A DNA stretch of 64,000 nucleotides. Origin: Pyrinomonadaceae bacterium (GTDB lineage: Bacteria > Acidobacteriota > Blastocatellia > Pyrinomonadales > Pyrinomonadaceae). The notes under the pieces are model-generated. The model did not search any database, was not told the DNA's origin, and worked only from the letters and a program-made list of their open reading frames with translations. This document shows positions 24,914-34,497 of this stretch, piece after piece (the first letter of the stretch is position 1; the number at the start of each line of letters is the position of its first letter). The position numbers and the translations under genes are program-made. The stretch covers positions 372,001-436,000 of the forward strand of contig JANQRU010000005.1 of the NCBI GenBank assembly GCA_028284415.1. Direction: 5' to 3'.

Positions 24914-26566
24914 ATGTTCTCAAGACACTTTACTCTCCCATTTTTATTTTTGGTTACATTTTTGTTGCTACCGCACTCCATTTATTCCCAAAAAGCTGAC
25001 AAGAACATAACCCCTCCAAAAAACTTACTGACAATAGGAATTAGTGATAAGTTTTATACAATAAACCCAATCAATTCTATCGTTATCAAGGCTAATTCTG
25101 AGGCTATTAGACCATTAATGTACAACTCCCTTATAACAAGAAATAACAACTTAGAATTTGTCGGAGAATTAGCAAAGGAAATAAACATATTAGACAAAGG
25201 CAAAATTATAGAGTTCGTTCTCTTCGATAACATTGCCTTTCATAATACAAAAATCTTAACCGCTGCAGATGTTGAGTATACTTTAAAGGCTTTATTATCT
25301 AATAATTGGGCTAAAAGTTCAGTATTTGATGAGTCAGTCAATGGAAAGAGAAAACCTTTAATAAGTAAGATCAAAGTAGTTAACTCTCTAAAAATTCATT
25401 TATACATAAGCAATATTTCAAAATCATATGAAGTATTAGAATACTTAGCACTTGTTCCCATAGTTGCAGAAGGAAGTATCTCTACCTCAAAAAGCACCTT
25501 GTTTTATAACGATGAAGAGGATAAATTACCCATTGGAACAGGAGCTTATAAATTAGTTAAATTTGAATCTGACAAAGGAATTTTAGAATTAGTTGCTAAT
25601 AAACATTACTGGCAAGGCATTCCTTCAATCTCTAATTTGCAAATTAAAACTATAGATAAGAAGGAAAATATAATCCCATATGTAAAATCAAACAAAATTG
25701 ATATTTATATTAATTCTGGAGACTTTTCCTCCGTTGAAATCAATAAGTTAAAGAAAGATAACAAATTAAAAATTCATATAGAAAGAGGAAATAACATTCA
25801 ACACCTAAATTTCAACACTCAAGTAACTCCTTTGGATAATAAAAATGTAAGACAGGCAATTGCCTATGCCATCAACAGAGAAAGTATTATTGATGATTTG
25901 TTAAAAGGAAACGCAGTAATTGCTCATTCTATATTACCTAAACAATCTTGGGCATACTCATCTGGATATATATATAGTTTCAATCCCACAAAAGCAAAAA
26001 AACTTTTAATAAAAGCTGGTTTCAAAGACAAAAATGGCGATGGCATCTTTGATATAGAACCTCTTGTTATTAAGGCTTCAAATGGTAACAAAGAAACTGT
26101 CAAAATAGCACAGGCACTTAAAAAACATTTGGTAAGAATTGGCTTACCAATAAAATTAGAAGTCAATGCTTTCGATGTGATTTATAGTGAAGTGTCTTCT
26201 GGAAAATTTCAGATGTATTTAGGTAGATGGCTAGGAGGGAATCAAAACCCTCGCTTTTTACACGACCTTTTTTCTTCAAGCCAAATTCCAAATGACAATC
26301 GGGCACTTAGAAACCGAAGTCGCTATAAAAATAAAACCGTTGATATGCTTTTGGCTAAAGCGATTTTGGAATTAGATATGTCTGAAGCTAAAACTCACTA
26401 TCAAGAAGCACAAAATATAATTAGTAAAGATATGCCTTTACTTCCGCTGTGGTATCCATCCAATGTGGTTATAACTAATCAAAAAGTCTATGGAGATTTT
26501 AGTAACTCGGAAAATGATTTATCTTTTGTAAAAGATTTAATTAAGTTACCATTGAACAATGAGTAA
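24914..26566 (+). CDS. Family 5 extracellular solute-binding protein (DppA/OppA-like)
   Basis: 550 residues. A signal peptide (FTLPFLFLVTFLLLPHSIYS, then Q) is followed by an SBP_bac_5 fold: IRPLMYNSLITRNNNLEFVG, ELAKEINILDKGKIIEFVL, FHNTKILTAADVEYTLKALL, GTGAYKLVKFES, NVRQAIAYAINRESIIDDLL, and near the end DMPLLPLWYPSNVVI. It should bind oligopeptides or similar ligands, but no ABC permease or ATPase genes accompany it. The coding DNA is visibly more AT-rich than its neighbours (25741-25800 has 12 G/C in 60), hinting at acquisition. It overlaps the HD-domain gene by 8 nt. Confidence 0.88.
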   Translation: MFSRHFTLPFLFLVTFLLLPHSIYSQKADKNITPPKNLLTIGISDKFYTINPINSIVIKANSEAIRPLMYNSLITRNNNLEFVGELAKEINILDKGKIIEFVLFDNIAFHNTKILTAADVEYTLKALLSNNWAKSSVFDESVNGKRKPLISKIKVVNSLKIHLYISNISKSYEVLEYLALVPIVAEGSISTSKSTLFYNDEEDKLPIGTGAYKLVKFESDKGILELVANKHYWQGIPSISNLQIKTIDKKENIIPYVKSNKIDIYINSGDFSSVEINKLKKDNKLKIHIERGNNIQHLNFNTQVTPLDNKNVRQAIAYAINRESIIDDLLKGNAVIAHSILPKQSWAYSSGYIYSFNPTKAKKLLIKAGFKDKNGDGIFDIEPLVIKASNGNKETVKIAQALKKHLVRIGLPIKLEVNAFDVIYSEVSSGKFQMYLGRWLGGNQNPRFLHDLFSSSQIPNDNRALRNRSRYKNKTVDMLLAKAILELDMSEAKTHYQEAQNIISKDMPLLPLWYPSNVVITNQKVYGDFSNSENDLSFVKDLIKLPLNNE

Positions 26567-27101
26567 AACCACAAAACTCTTACAAGCGGCTAATTTTGCA
26601 GCCCGAAGACATCGAAGACAAAAAAGAAAAGGAGAAAATGGAGAACCTTACATTAATCATCCTCTGGAAGTCGCTCACTTACTAACGAGGATTGGAAATC
26701 TTAAGGATACAGATATTCTCATAGCTGCAATTCTTCACGACACGGTTGAAGATACTAAAACTACTGAGGAAGAAATTAACGAAATGTTTGGCAAAGCTGT
26801 AGCTTCAATGGTTATGGAAGTAACTGATGATAAAACTCTACCAAAAGCCGAACGCAAAAAGCTACAGGTTGAGCACGCTCCGCATCTTTCGGATGGAGCA
26901 AAACAGATAAAACTCGCGGACAAGATCAGCAACATTGAAGATATTGCCGATAATCCACCGGAGGATTGGTCAATCGAAAGACGGCTCGAATATATTGAGT
27001 GGGGCGAAAATGTCGTTGCAGGCTTGCGTGGAGTCAATGAAAATCTAGAAAATTACTTTGATGATCTGGTTGTCAAAGCCAGGGAAAAAGTTAAAGCGTA
27101 G
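26559..27101 (+). CDS. MESH1-like HD-domain (p)ppGpp hydrolase
   Basis: 180 residues. The HD domain spans nearly the whole protein: FAARRHRRQKRKGENGEPYI with NHPLEVAHLL, then AAILHDTVEDTKTT (metal-binding HD) and IKLADKISNIEDIADNPPED. These are the motifs of RelA/SpoT hydrolase domains and of small alarmone hydrolases. There is no synthetase domain. It likely removes pyrophosphate from (p)ppGpp in the cytoplasm. The ATG lies within the stop of the upstream gene (ATGAGTAA), so translation is coupled. Confidence 0.85.
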   Translation: MSKTTKLLQAANFAARRHRRQKRKGENGEPYINHPLEVAHLLTRIGNLKDTDILIAAILHDTVEDTKTTEEEINEMFGKAVASMVMEVTDDKTLPKAERKKLQVEHAPHLSDGAKQIKLADKISNIEDIADNPPEDWSIERRLEYIEWGENVVAGLRGVNENLENYFDDLVVKAREKVKA

Positions 27102-27139
27102 GATTTGGAAAAACCTCTGATACTAATACAGTCTCGCTT

Positions 27140-27153
27140 TGTGGAATTCCACA
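27140..27153. promoter_or_regulatory. 14-bp perfect palindrome
   Basis: TGTGGAATTCCACA is fully self-complementary and lies about 85 nt before the SIMPL-protein start. It may be an operator; no regulator gene is adjacent. Confidence 0.3.
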
Positions 27154-27236
27154 GATATTTGCCGTGACAAGCATCGTATAAACCCGCATTTAATTGTTGT
27201 CTAATTACACCAACTTTTATAAGGAGGCAACAATGA

Positions 27237-27974
27237 ATGAATACAGAAAAACATAGAAATTTATTTAACGCAGGATTGGCTTTAGCGATTGGTTTGGTTG
27301 TTTCATCGCTAATCTTGGGCTGGTCATACACGAATAAAAAAGCCGGTGACGAAGCAGTTGCGGTAACGGGTTCAGCAAAAAAACGTATCAAATCGGATTT
27401 AGTGGTTTGGAGTGCGGGCGTTTCTTACCAAGCTTCAGAATTATCAAGTGCTTATAAACAACTCTCTGACAATATTCCCGAAATCAAAAAATATCTAATC
27501 GAAAAAGGAATCTCTGAAGACGAAATTACAGTTTCTTCTATTTCTTCACAAACTTTACACGGACAAGACGCCAATGGAAATAGAACTTCGCAAATTACGG
27601 GTTATTCTTTGCGACAGAATGTTCAAGTGCGTTCTAAAGATGTTGAAAAGGTAGCGAAAATTGCTCGGGAAGCAACGGAACTAATTAAACAAGGAATTTT
27701 GCTCGAATCAAGCTCACCGCAGTATTACTACACAAAACTTGGAGACTTAAAGGTTGAAATGCTTGGTGAAGCTGCAAAAGATGCAAAAGCCAGAGCAGAA
27801 AAAATCGCCGCCAGTACAGGAAACTCAATCGGAACGGTTCGTTCGGCACGTATGGGAGTAATGCAAATAACGGCGGCAGATTCGACGGAAGTTTCAGATT
27901 ACGGAATTAATGATACCTCGACAATAGAGAAGGATGTTACCGCAGTTGTGAAAATCAGTTTTGCAGTAAATTAA
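27237..27974 (+). CDS. SIMPL-domain (DUF541) protein
   Basis: 245 residues. An N-terminal signal anchor (FNAGLALAIGLVVSSLILGW) is followed by a SIMPL/DUF541 domain: AVAVTGSAKKRIKSDLVVWS, DEITVSSISSQT, ITGYSLRQNVQVRS, GEAAKDAKARAEKIAASTGN and VVKISFAV. The family is periplasmic and poorly understood. A strong AAGGAGG lies 9 nt upstream. An ATG four bases earlier opens only an 8-codon frame. Confidence 0.88.
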   Translation: MNTEKHRNLFNAGLALAIGLVVSSLILGWSYTNKKAGDEAVAVTGSAKKRIKSDLVVWSAGVSYQASELSSAYKQLSDNIPEIKKYLIEKGISEDEITVSSISSQTLHGQDANGNRTSQITGYSLRQNVQVRSKDVEKVAKIAREATELIKQGILLESSSPQYYYTKLGDLKVEMLGEAAKDAKARAEKIAASTGNSIGTVRSARMGVMQITAADSTEVSDYGINDTSTIEKDVTAVVKISFAVN

Positions 27975-28405
27975 TTTTGGGGTTGTGTGTCACCCTCAAC
28001 CCAGACCTCACCATCTGCATAAACTTCCTTTTTCCAGATAGGAACTGTGCGTTTGAGTTCTTTAATAAGCCATTCGCAGGCTTCAAAAGCAGCTCGACGG
28101 TGCGGTGCGGAAACTGAAATTACAACACTTGTTTCACCGATTTCGAGTTTACCAATACGATGGACGATTCCGATATTTGAGATTGCAAACTTTTCGTGGG
28201 CGGAATCAATGAGTTTTTTCATCTCTTTCAAAGCCATTGGTTCATAGGCTTCGTAAACAAGATATTCGGTTTCTCTCCCCTTCGTGAACTGCCGAACATA
28301 ACCATCCAAAGTAACCGTCGCACCGCATTCAGGCAAGACAACACGACGGGCGATTTCTCCGATATTTAGAGGTTCTTTAATGATTTCAAAAAAGTCTTTC
28401 TTCAT
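27971..28405 (-). CDS. moaE: Molybdopterin synthase catalytic subunit MoaE
   Basis: 144 residues. MoaE signatures: GATVTLDGYVRQFTKGRE, LVYEAYEPMALKEMKKLIDS, IGIVHRIGKLEIGETSVVIS, VSAPHRRAAFEACEWLIKEL and the active-site region VPIWKKEVYADG. With MoaD it converts cyclic pyranopterin monophosphate into molybdopterin. It ends 4 nt into the convergent SIMPL gene (27971-27974). The upstream leader holds a TTATCAT-rich inverted repeat. Confidence 0.92.
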   Translation of the reverse strand: MKKDFFEIIKEPLNIGEIARRVVLPECGATVTLDGYVRQFTKGRETEYLVYEAYEPMALKEMKKLIDSAHEKFAISNIGIVHRIGKLEIGETSVVISVSAPHRRAAFEACEWLIKELKRTVPIWKKEVYADGEVWVEGDTQPQN

Positions 28406-28472
28406 TTATCATTTATCATCTATCATTTATCAATAAGCCAAATGTTAAGTGTTAAATGACAAATGATAAATG
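28403..28472. repeat. TTATCAT-rich inverted repeat between moaD and moaE
   Basis: Perfect 12-bp arms CATTTATCATTT (28403-28414) and AAATGATAAATG (28461-28472), with further tandem TTATC/TATCAT units between. It spans the moaE start codon and the whole moaD-moaE gap, so it could fold over the moaE translation start. Confidence 0.55.
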
Positions 28473-28475
28473 TAT

Positions 28476-28727
28476 TTAGCCCCCTGAAACAGATGTAAAA
28501 ACAGCTAATTCGTCACCATCTTCTATTATTTCGTTTCCATCTGAGTATTCTTGATTAACGGAAAAATGTAATGATTTCTTGTCGTGATTTTTTTCGAGAC
28601 CGGGAAATTCAGCAAATATTTTTTCAAGTGCAGTTTCAGCTTTTACATCCTCATCAAAAGACAATTCAACTTCCCTTTTACCAACCGAATCAGATGTCGC
28701 ACCGAAAAATAAAACTTTAACTCGCAT
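28476..28727 (-). CDS. moaD: Molybdopterin synthase sulfur-carrier subunit MoaD
   Basis: 83 residues, ubiquitin-like fold, ending in the essential Gly-Gly (FTSVSGG). VKVLFFGATSDSVGKREVEL and EIIEDGDELAVF are typical. The C-terminal Gly is thiocarboxylated and donates sulfur in MoaE. It overlaps the end of the acyl-CoA ligase gene by 11 nt. Confidence 0.92.
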   Translation of the reverse strand: MRVKVLFFGATSDSVGKREVELSFDEDVKAETALEKIFAEFPGLEKNHDKKSLHFSVNQEYSDGNEIIEDGDELAVFTSVSGG

Positions 28728-30318
28728 TTTTAATTTCTTCCTTCAAAGCACGTTTCAAAATCTTGCCTGTTCCGCCGACTGGCAGCTCATCCCTGAATTC
28801 TACAAAACGCGGATATTTATTCATTGCGAATTGTTCTTTACACCAAGAAATAAATCCTTCTTCGGTTAGTTCCACACCTTGATTTTTGACAACATAAGCT
28901 TTTATTTCTTCACCCATTTTTTCATCGGGAACACCGATTACTGCAACTAGTGAAACGGCTTCGTGTGTCATAATTACTTCTTCAAGTTCGCGCGGATAAA
29001 TATTGTAGCCGCCACGAAGAATCAATTCTTTTTTGCGGTCAACGATTGAAAGAAATCCTTCTTCATCCATTACACCGATGTCGCCCGAATGAAACCAGCC
29101 GTTTTTCATAGCTTCGGCAGTTGCTTCGGGGCGTTCATAATAGCCTTTCATAATGTTGTGACCACGCATAACGACTTCGCCACGTTCGCCTCTTGGAACT
29201 TCGTTGTCGTCATCATCAACACATTTTACTTCAACACCAAAAACAGCTTGCCCAACCGTGCCAGGCTTTGAATCAACATTTGGATGATTAAAGGTCGAGA
29301 TCGGCGAAGTTTCAGAAAGTCCGTAACCTTCCAAAATTCTGCACTTGAAAACCTCTTCAAATTTTCGCATTACCTCAACGGGCATCGCTGCCCCACCCGA
29401 ACTCAAAATTTCCATAGATTCAGCATAAGGCGTGACATCAATATTATTTTCCTCAACATATTTCAAAATCGCCCAATACATAGTTGGAACACCAGTCCAG
29501 AAATTAACACCTTCTGCCTTGAAAGCTTCGAGTGCCGTGTGCGGCTCAAAACGCGGAAGCAAAACGATTCTATGTCCGGCAAACATTTGGGCATTCATCT
29601 GAGCTGTTTTACCAGTCGTGTGAAAAAGCGGAAGAGTAATCAAACAAGTTTTTTGTTTACCGTCTTTGTAATTAAGTCCGGGAACGTGAAGATTGAAAGC
29701 AACTATCGCGTTGAAATATATATTTGAATGAGTTAACTCCGCACCTTTTGGAGTTCCAGTAGTTCCCGAAGTGTATAAAATACAACAAGTATCATCAGGA
29801 TTTGTCGGGACTGTTTCAAACTTATCAGATTGATTAAATGTAATTTGCGTAAGAGTCTTGCAACCTTCGATCGGTGAATTTTGTGTTGGTTCGGCACACA
29901 TCACGATCATATGTTCGCAGGAATCTACATCATCAAACGCAGCTTTAACCATCTGCGACATTGGTAATTCTTCCGTGCCTTCAAAAACAAAAACCGCCTT
30001 CGCATCAGAATCTTCCAAGTGATATTTAATCTCGCGCGGCTTAAACAAAACATTGAGTGGAACGGCAACCGCACCAGCTTTTAAGATTCCGTAATACACT
30101 ATCGGAAAATATGGCAAATTTGGACAACTCAGAGCCACTTTATCACCATATCCAATCCCCATTTCCGCCAATGCATTAGCAACACGATTAGCCAAAGCAT
30201 TAAGAGTTCCGTAATTTATCCGCTGATCCGCAAAAATCACGGCTTCTTTCTTCGGAGTCAGCCGTGCGTGATGCTCGATAATTGAAGCTAAGTTTAAAGT
30301 AGTTACATTATGTTCCAT
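28717..30318 (-). CDS. Long-chain fatty acid-CoA ligase-like AMP-forming synthetase
   Basis: 533 residues. ANL superfamily motifs: ILYTSGTTGTPKGAELTH (about 180-197), GYGLSETSP, GWFHSGDIGVMDEEGFLSIV, DRKKELILRGGYNIYPRELE and the catalytic C-terminal Lys region GTGKILKRALKEE. It activates a carboxylic acid as an acyl-adenylate and transfers it to CoA; chain length cannot be read from the sequence. It overlaps moaD by 11 nt, an unusual pairing that suggests simple co-transcription. Confidence 0.9.
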   Translation of the reverse strand: MEHNVTTLNLASIIEHHARLTPKKEAVIFADQRINYGTLNALANRVANALAEMGIGYGDKVALSCPNLPYFPIVYYGILKAGAVAVPLNVLFKPREIKYHLEDSDAKAVFVFEGTEELPMSQMVKAAFDDVDSCEHMIVMCAEPTQNSPIEGCKTLTQITFNQSDKFETVPTNPDDTCCILYTSGTTGTPKGAELTHSNIYFNAIVAFNLHVPGLNYKDGKQKTCLITLPLFHTTGKTAQMNAQMFAGHRIVLLPRFEPHTALEAFKAEGVNFWTGVPTMYWAILKYVEENNIDVTPYAESMEILSSGGAAMPVEVMRKFEEVFKCRILEGYGLSETSPISTFNHPNVDSKPGTVGQAVFGVEVKCVDDDDNEVPRGERGEVVMRGHNIMKGYYERPEATAEAMKNGWFHSGDIGVMDEEGFLSIVDRKKELILRGGYNIYPRELEEVIMTHEAVSLVAVIGVPDEKMGEEIKAYVVKNQGVELTEEGFISWCKEQFAMNKYPRFVEFRDELPVGGTGKILKRALKEEIKNAS

Positions 30319-30557
30319 AATTTGCTTCTATTTGTATTTAGATTTTAAGTTTCTAAAAGATTAGCACACAACTAGCTATAGCATAAATGTGCTGTTTTTT
30401 ATTTCTTTTTATTCAAAATCTAGTAACCAAAATCTCTACCAACACCTGCCTTTTCCTGAAAGTCAAAGCAACTAATTTTTCAACAGATATTTTTTGCACT
30501 AGTTTTTTGCTGGTTTTAATTCTTACTCATTAAAATCTATTCTCGCTTTTTGAAGTT

Positions 30558-33500
30558 TCAAACTTTATGCCACATATTCTCAACAATTTCTTGGTGTTTG
30601 AGCATACCGATTTTTTGAAATATTTCCTGTGCTTCACTAAGCAAAACCTTTGATCGTTCGGCATCTTCGGGAGCATTGCGGTCATTTAACATTTTTGCAT
30701 ACCAGCGTCGGACTTCGCCTTGTTCCGGGAGATGCGGAATTTCTTTAGCCTGACGAAGAGCGTTTTGAAAATGTTTCTCGGCATCTTCCCATAAACCGCC
30801 TGCTGTTGCCGCCATTCCGGCGATTCGTTCGGTGAGTTCAAATGGATGGGTTGCGACCATTCCTTCGGCGAGTTTCTGCTCGATTAGTGGTAATAATTTT
30901 GCTGCTTTTTCATTGAATCCGAGCGTAATCGCGGACTCGACCATACTACTGAGTAAAATCCACGAACCGATTCCACTTTTTTTCTCCAAATTAGGGAGTT
31001 GAGACTCAAGTTCTTCCATTAAAGAACGAGCCTTTTCATCTCCCGCAAAAACAAGGAAGCGTAAATAACAGGCTTCTTCAAGTCCTGTAAACGGACCGGA
31101 CAGTTTGAACTGAACCGCTTCTTCGTGTTTTTTGCGAGCCCGTTTGAAATCGCCCTCAAGCATAGCTATCCAGCCGTCTAATGAAAGACATAGCGTAAAC
31201 CAAGGGAATCCTGCCTCTCGAAAAATCTTTTCGCATTCTTTGAAGCCTTCTCGAGACTTTTTGAAATCTCCTTGTGTGAGAGCATAAGTTGCACGCGTGG
31301 CATAAACGTGTCCGAGCGTTCCTTTGTCTCCTTCCTGAGTGGCAAACGGGAAAGCTTCATCGGCAATCTCTTTTGCACGGGCAAACTGTCCGGCGTATGG
31401 TAGATGTAAAGCCAAAAGTCCGAACGCACTCGAAATATCCCAAGGGCGACCGAATTTTTGCGACAATTTTAAGGCTCTTTCACTAACCGACACAGCCCTT
31501 GTAATTTGTTGCGTGTAGTAGTAATGATAGATTCTCGAATGCAGAACTTCTCCGCCCAAAAGCCTTTCGTCACCGAGGTTTTCTGCCATTTCAACCGACT
31601 CGGTGAGTAGTTTGTCGCCACCTTCAAAATTACCGGCAAGGTCGTTGATCTGACCAAGCAATGCCAAAAGGCGAGAACGACCTACGCTCGCCCCATCGCC
31701 CGCACTTGCGAGTCCGCGAGTAGCGATCTCTACTGCCTCTTCAAACTCGCTCTGCCAAATTTTCTGGTAAGCGATCTCCCAGCAAATCAACGTAACGAAA
31801 TCGCTTCTGCCTTCGGATTCGAGAAGTGGTAATGCCTCATTCCAATCGGCTGCCGCCTTTTCCCAATCCCCTAAAGAACGACTCGCCATTCCCCGTTTGA
31901 ACAGAAGTTCGGCTTGCTCGCGTTGTTCAATCCCTTCATCAAATTCCAACGCACGAGCATAAAAACCGTGTGCTTCTTCAGCGGCGGCTGACGCTTGAGC
32001 TAGATCGCCTGCAAGAGTTAAAAAGCGACGAGTTCGGCTCGCTTTTGCTCTTGTGCCTGCCGCCAGAAGTTGATGAGCAATATCAGCCGAATGTTTATCG
32101 GCATTTTCACCGTAAATAGTTTCCATCGAATCTGCGATCAAGAGATGCAAGCGTTGGAGACGCGGTATCGAAATTTCGCCAATAAGCGTTTGGCGAACCA
32201 GTGCATGATTGAATTCATAACGTGCCTTTGGCTTTTTGCTCTTTACAGTTTTAATCAAAAAAGCGGATTCGGCTTCTTCGATCCCTTCAAGAACTTCATC
32301 CAAGTCGCCGACGGCTGTTTCGAGAACGGGTAGATCAAACCGTAACCCAATCGTTGCTGCCGTGCTTAAAACTTTGCGGGTTTTCTCCTTCAAACGCTTT
32401 AGGCGTCGTCCGATGACAAGACGGACGCCTTCGGGGACTTCCAAAGCATCGTCTTGAAGACGGACATTCCATTTCCCTTTTTCATCAAATAATTTTTCTT
32501 CCTCGGATAAATGATAAAAAACTTCCTCGATAAAAAAGGGATTTCCTTCCGTCCCACGGTGAACCAATTTCACGAAATCTTGTGGTGGATCATCACCGCC
32601 GAGTGCTGCTAATAAATCATTTACGGCATTTTCGTCAAAGTCTTTGATCGTCAAACGCTCGGCGAGTCTCCGGCGAATCATAACGGGCAGTTCCTTTGCA
32701 AATGGTTTGCCCATATCGGCTTCAATGTCCCGATATGTTCCGATCATTAAGATCGAAAGTTCACTGATTCTTTTTGCAAGATTTTCTATGAGCAAAAGGC
32801 TCGACTCATCTGCCCAATGTATGTCGTCAAACAACATCACCAACGGACGGTCTATACTTACACGCTTGCAGAATTCAAAGACGCTGTTAAATAAAACGCG
32901 TTGCTGCTGTTCCGGTGGCAGATTCTCAGGCTCCGGAATATCCGAAAATAGATTTCTGAGTTCCGGCAAAAGCCTTGAAATTTCAGAAGCATCTTTTCCA
33001 AGCAATTCGCGGACATCTGATTCGGGAACTTGGCGAACAATTTCTTCTAAAATCTCTGTAATCGTTATGAAAGGAACCGTTTGGTTTTCATTTGCGTGTC
33101 CCGCCAAAGCGAGCATGCCCGAGCGTCGTCCATCCTTCAAAATTTCGGTCGCCAGCCGCGTTTTGCCGACACCCGCCTCTCCGCTTAACAGAACAAATTT
33201 TCCGCGTCCTTCATACGCTGATTCCAACAAACGCTTGAGTGCTTGCCTTTCGGTATTTCGCCCAATCAGAGGTGTTTGCCAATCTCCACCAAATGTCGAA
33301 AAACTCAATGCTTCATCTTTATTTAATGACGAAAATGAGGTTGAATCTCCGCTTGAATCCGTTGTGCTATACGGATAATCGGAAGAATGTTCGGTATGTC
33401 CTTCAATGACCAAACGGCTCTGAAGATTCTTCAAATCTGTCAGTAAGTCCTTCGCACTTGAATATCTGTCATCCCGATTTTTCTCCAGAGCCTTTTTAAT

Positions 33501-34481
33501 AATTTTTATTAGTTCTAAAGGAATCTTTCTTGAAAACGGCGGCGGATCATTTTCTAGAATGGCAACGATTGTGTGATTGACGGTTTCGCCTGTAAACGGT
33601 TGCTTTCCGCTAACCATTTCGTAAAGCAGAACACCGAAACTAAACAGATCGGTGCGGGCATCTACGCGGTGTCCGCGGGCTTGTTCGGGTGACATATATT
33701 TTGCCGTTCCCATAATCATTCCCGAAATTGTATTTATCTGATTTGCCGCTTTGCTTTCGGAATCCGTATCGAAATTCTCTTTTTTAATAAGCTTGGCAAT
33801 CCCGAAATCGAGTATTTTGACCAAACCATCGGGGCGAATCATTATGTTGTCGGGTTTTATATCACGGTGGATAATTCCTGCAGAATGTGCTTCTTTTAGG
33901 GCTGAGACGATTTGTATTGCAATATCAAGAATCGAGGTTAGTTGAAGTCTTCCGTCTTTCAGATGGTCTTTTAAGGATTTGCCTTCAATAAATTCTGTTG
34001 CTATATAGTGAGTTTCGTCAGTTTGTCCTATTTCATAGACGGTCAGTATATTTGGGTGATTAAGCTTTGAAACTGCCCTAGCTTCCTGCTTAAATCTTTG
34101 GATATGATTTTTATCGGTAAAGATTTCGGCAGACAGAACTTTTACCGCAACATTTCGAGCGAGATGTCCATCTTTAGCGAGAAAGACAGTTCCCATGCCG
34201 CCTTCACCTAAGATTTTTTCTACTTTATAACGTCCGATCGTTTTGTTTATTAAGTCTTGAGAATCTTCTTTGTGCGAAAATATTTCAGCGGCGAGGTCTT
34301 CTGGAGGGGTGTCTATCAAGCCAATCGGATTTTCTTCAAAATAGAGTAAAGCTTCGATCTCTTTTTTTAATTCTTTATCTTCGCCACATTCTTTTTCCAA
34401 AAATAATGCTTGTTTTTCGGGTTCGATTTCCAGTGATGCGTGATAGATTTCTTCAATTTTTTTTAATCTATTGGAATTCAT
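30558..34481 (-). CDS. Ser/Thr protein kinase 2 fused to AAA-type ATPase and TPR region
   Basis: 1307 residues, no membrane helix. Residues 1-75 are the shared kinase-leader domain (LKKIEEIYHASLEIEPE, CGEDKELKKEIEALL, PPEDLAAEIF). Kinase about 82-355: GEGGMG (92-97), Lys114, HRD (205-207), DFG (225-227), SPEQARG. Then an AAA_16-type ATPase (about 405-700) with Walker A GEAGVGKT (434-441) and Walker B VMLFDDIHWAD, and a C-terminal TPR region to the end. The layout resembles kinase/MalT-like signalling ATPases. The ATG at 34481 is chosen because it aligns with the start of the two other kinases and lies 16 nt after the sigma factor 2 stop. Confidence 0.9.
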   Translation of the reverse strand: MNSNRLKKIEEIYHASLEIEPEKQALFLEKECGEDKELKKEIEALLYFEENPIGLIDTPPEDLAAEIFSHKEDSQDLINKTIGRYKVEKILGEGGMGTVFLAKDGHLARNVAVKVLSAEIFTDKNHIQRFKQEARAVSKLNHPNILTVYEIGQTDETHYIATEFIEGKSLKDHLKDGRLQLTSILDIAIQIVSALKEAHSAGIIHRDIKPDNIMIRPDGLVKILDFGIAKLIKKENFDTDSESKAANQINTISGMIMGTAKYMSPEQARGHRVDARTDLFSFGVLLYEMVSGKQPFTGETVNHTIVAILENDPPPFSRKIPLELIKIIKKALEKNRDDRYSSAKDLLTDLKNLQSRLVIEGHTEHSSDYPYSTTDSSGDSTSFSSLNKDEALSFSTFGGDWQTPLIGRNTERQALKRLLESAYEGRGKFVLLSGEAGVGKTRLATEILKDGRRSGMLALAGHANENQTVPFITITEILEEIVRQVPESDVRELLGKDASEISRLLPELRNLFSDIPEPENLPPEQQQRVLFNSVFEFCKRVSIDRPLVMLFDDIHWADESSLLLIENLAKRISELSILMIGTYRDIEADMGKPFAKELPVMIRRRLAERLTIKDFDENAVNDLLAALGGDDPPQDFVKLVHRGTEGNPFFIEEVFYHLSEEEKLFDEKGKWNVRLQDDALEVPEGVRLVIGRRLKRLKEKTRKVLSTAATIGLRFDLPVLETAVGDLDEVLEGIEEAESAFLIKTVKSKKPKARYEFNHALVRQTLIGEISIPRLQRLHLLIADSMETIYGENADKHSADIAHQLLAAGTRAKASRTRRFLTLAGDLAQASAAAEEAHGFYARALEFDEGIEQREQAELLFKRGMASRSLGDWEKAAADWNEALPLLESEGRSDFVTLICWEIAYQKIWQSEFEEAVEIATRGLASAGDGASVGRSRLLALLGQINDLAGNFEGGDKLLTESVEMAENLGDERLLGGEVLHSRIYHYYYTQQITRAVSVSERALKLSQKFGRPWDISSAFGLLALHLPYAGQFARAKEIADEAFPFATQEGDKGTLGHVYATRATYALTQGDFKKSREGFKECEKIFREAGFPWFTLCLSLDGWIAMLEGDFKRARKKHEEAVQFKLSGPFTGLEEACYLRFLVFAGDEKARSLMEELESQLPNLEKKSGIGSWILLSSMVESAITLGFNEKAAKLLPLIEQKLAEGMVATHPFELTERIAGMAATAGGLWEDAEKHFQNALRQAKEIPHLPEQGEVRRWYAKMLNDRNAPEDAERSKVLLSEAQEIFQKIGMLKHQEIVENMWHKV

Positions 34482-34497
34482 ATAAGAGATAAAAACT

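Noticed and set aside
28403..28472. TTATCAT units considered as a CRISPR array
   Set aside because: The units are 5-7 nt, contiguous and without spacers; no cas genes are present.
30319..30557. Gap after kinase 2 searched for an RNA gene or terminator
   Set aside because: Only a 6-bp AGCACA/TGTGCT stem with a T run was found; too weak to call.
32644..33378. 244-codon plus-strand frame within kinase 2
   Set aside because: Antisense shadow of the ATPase domain with intact Walker motifs on the other strand.
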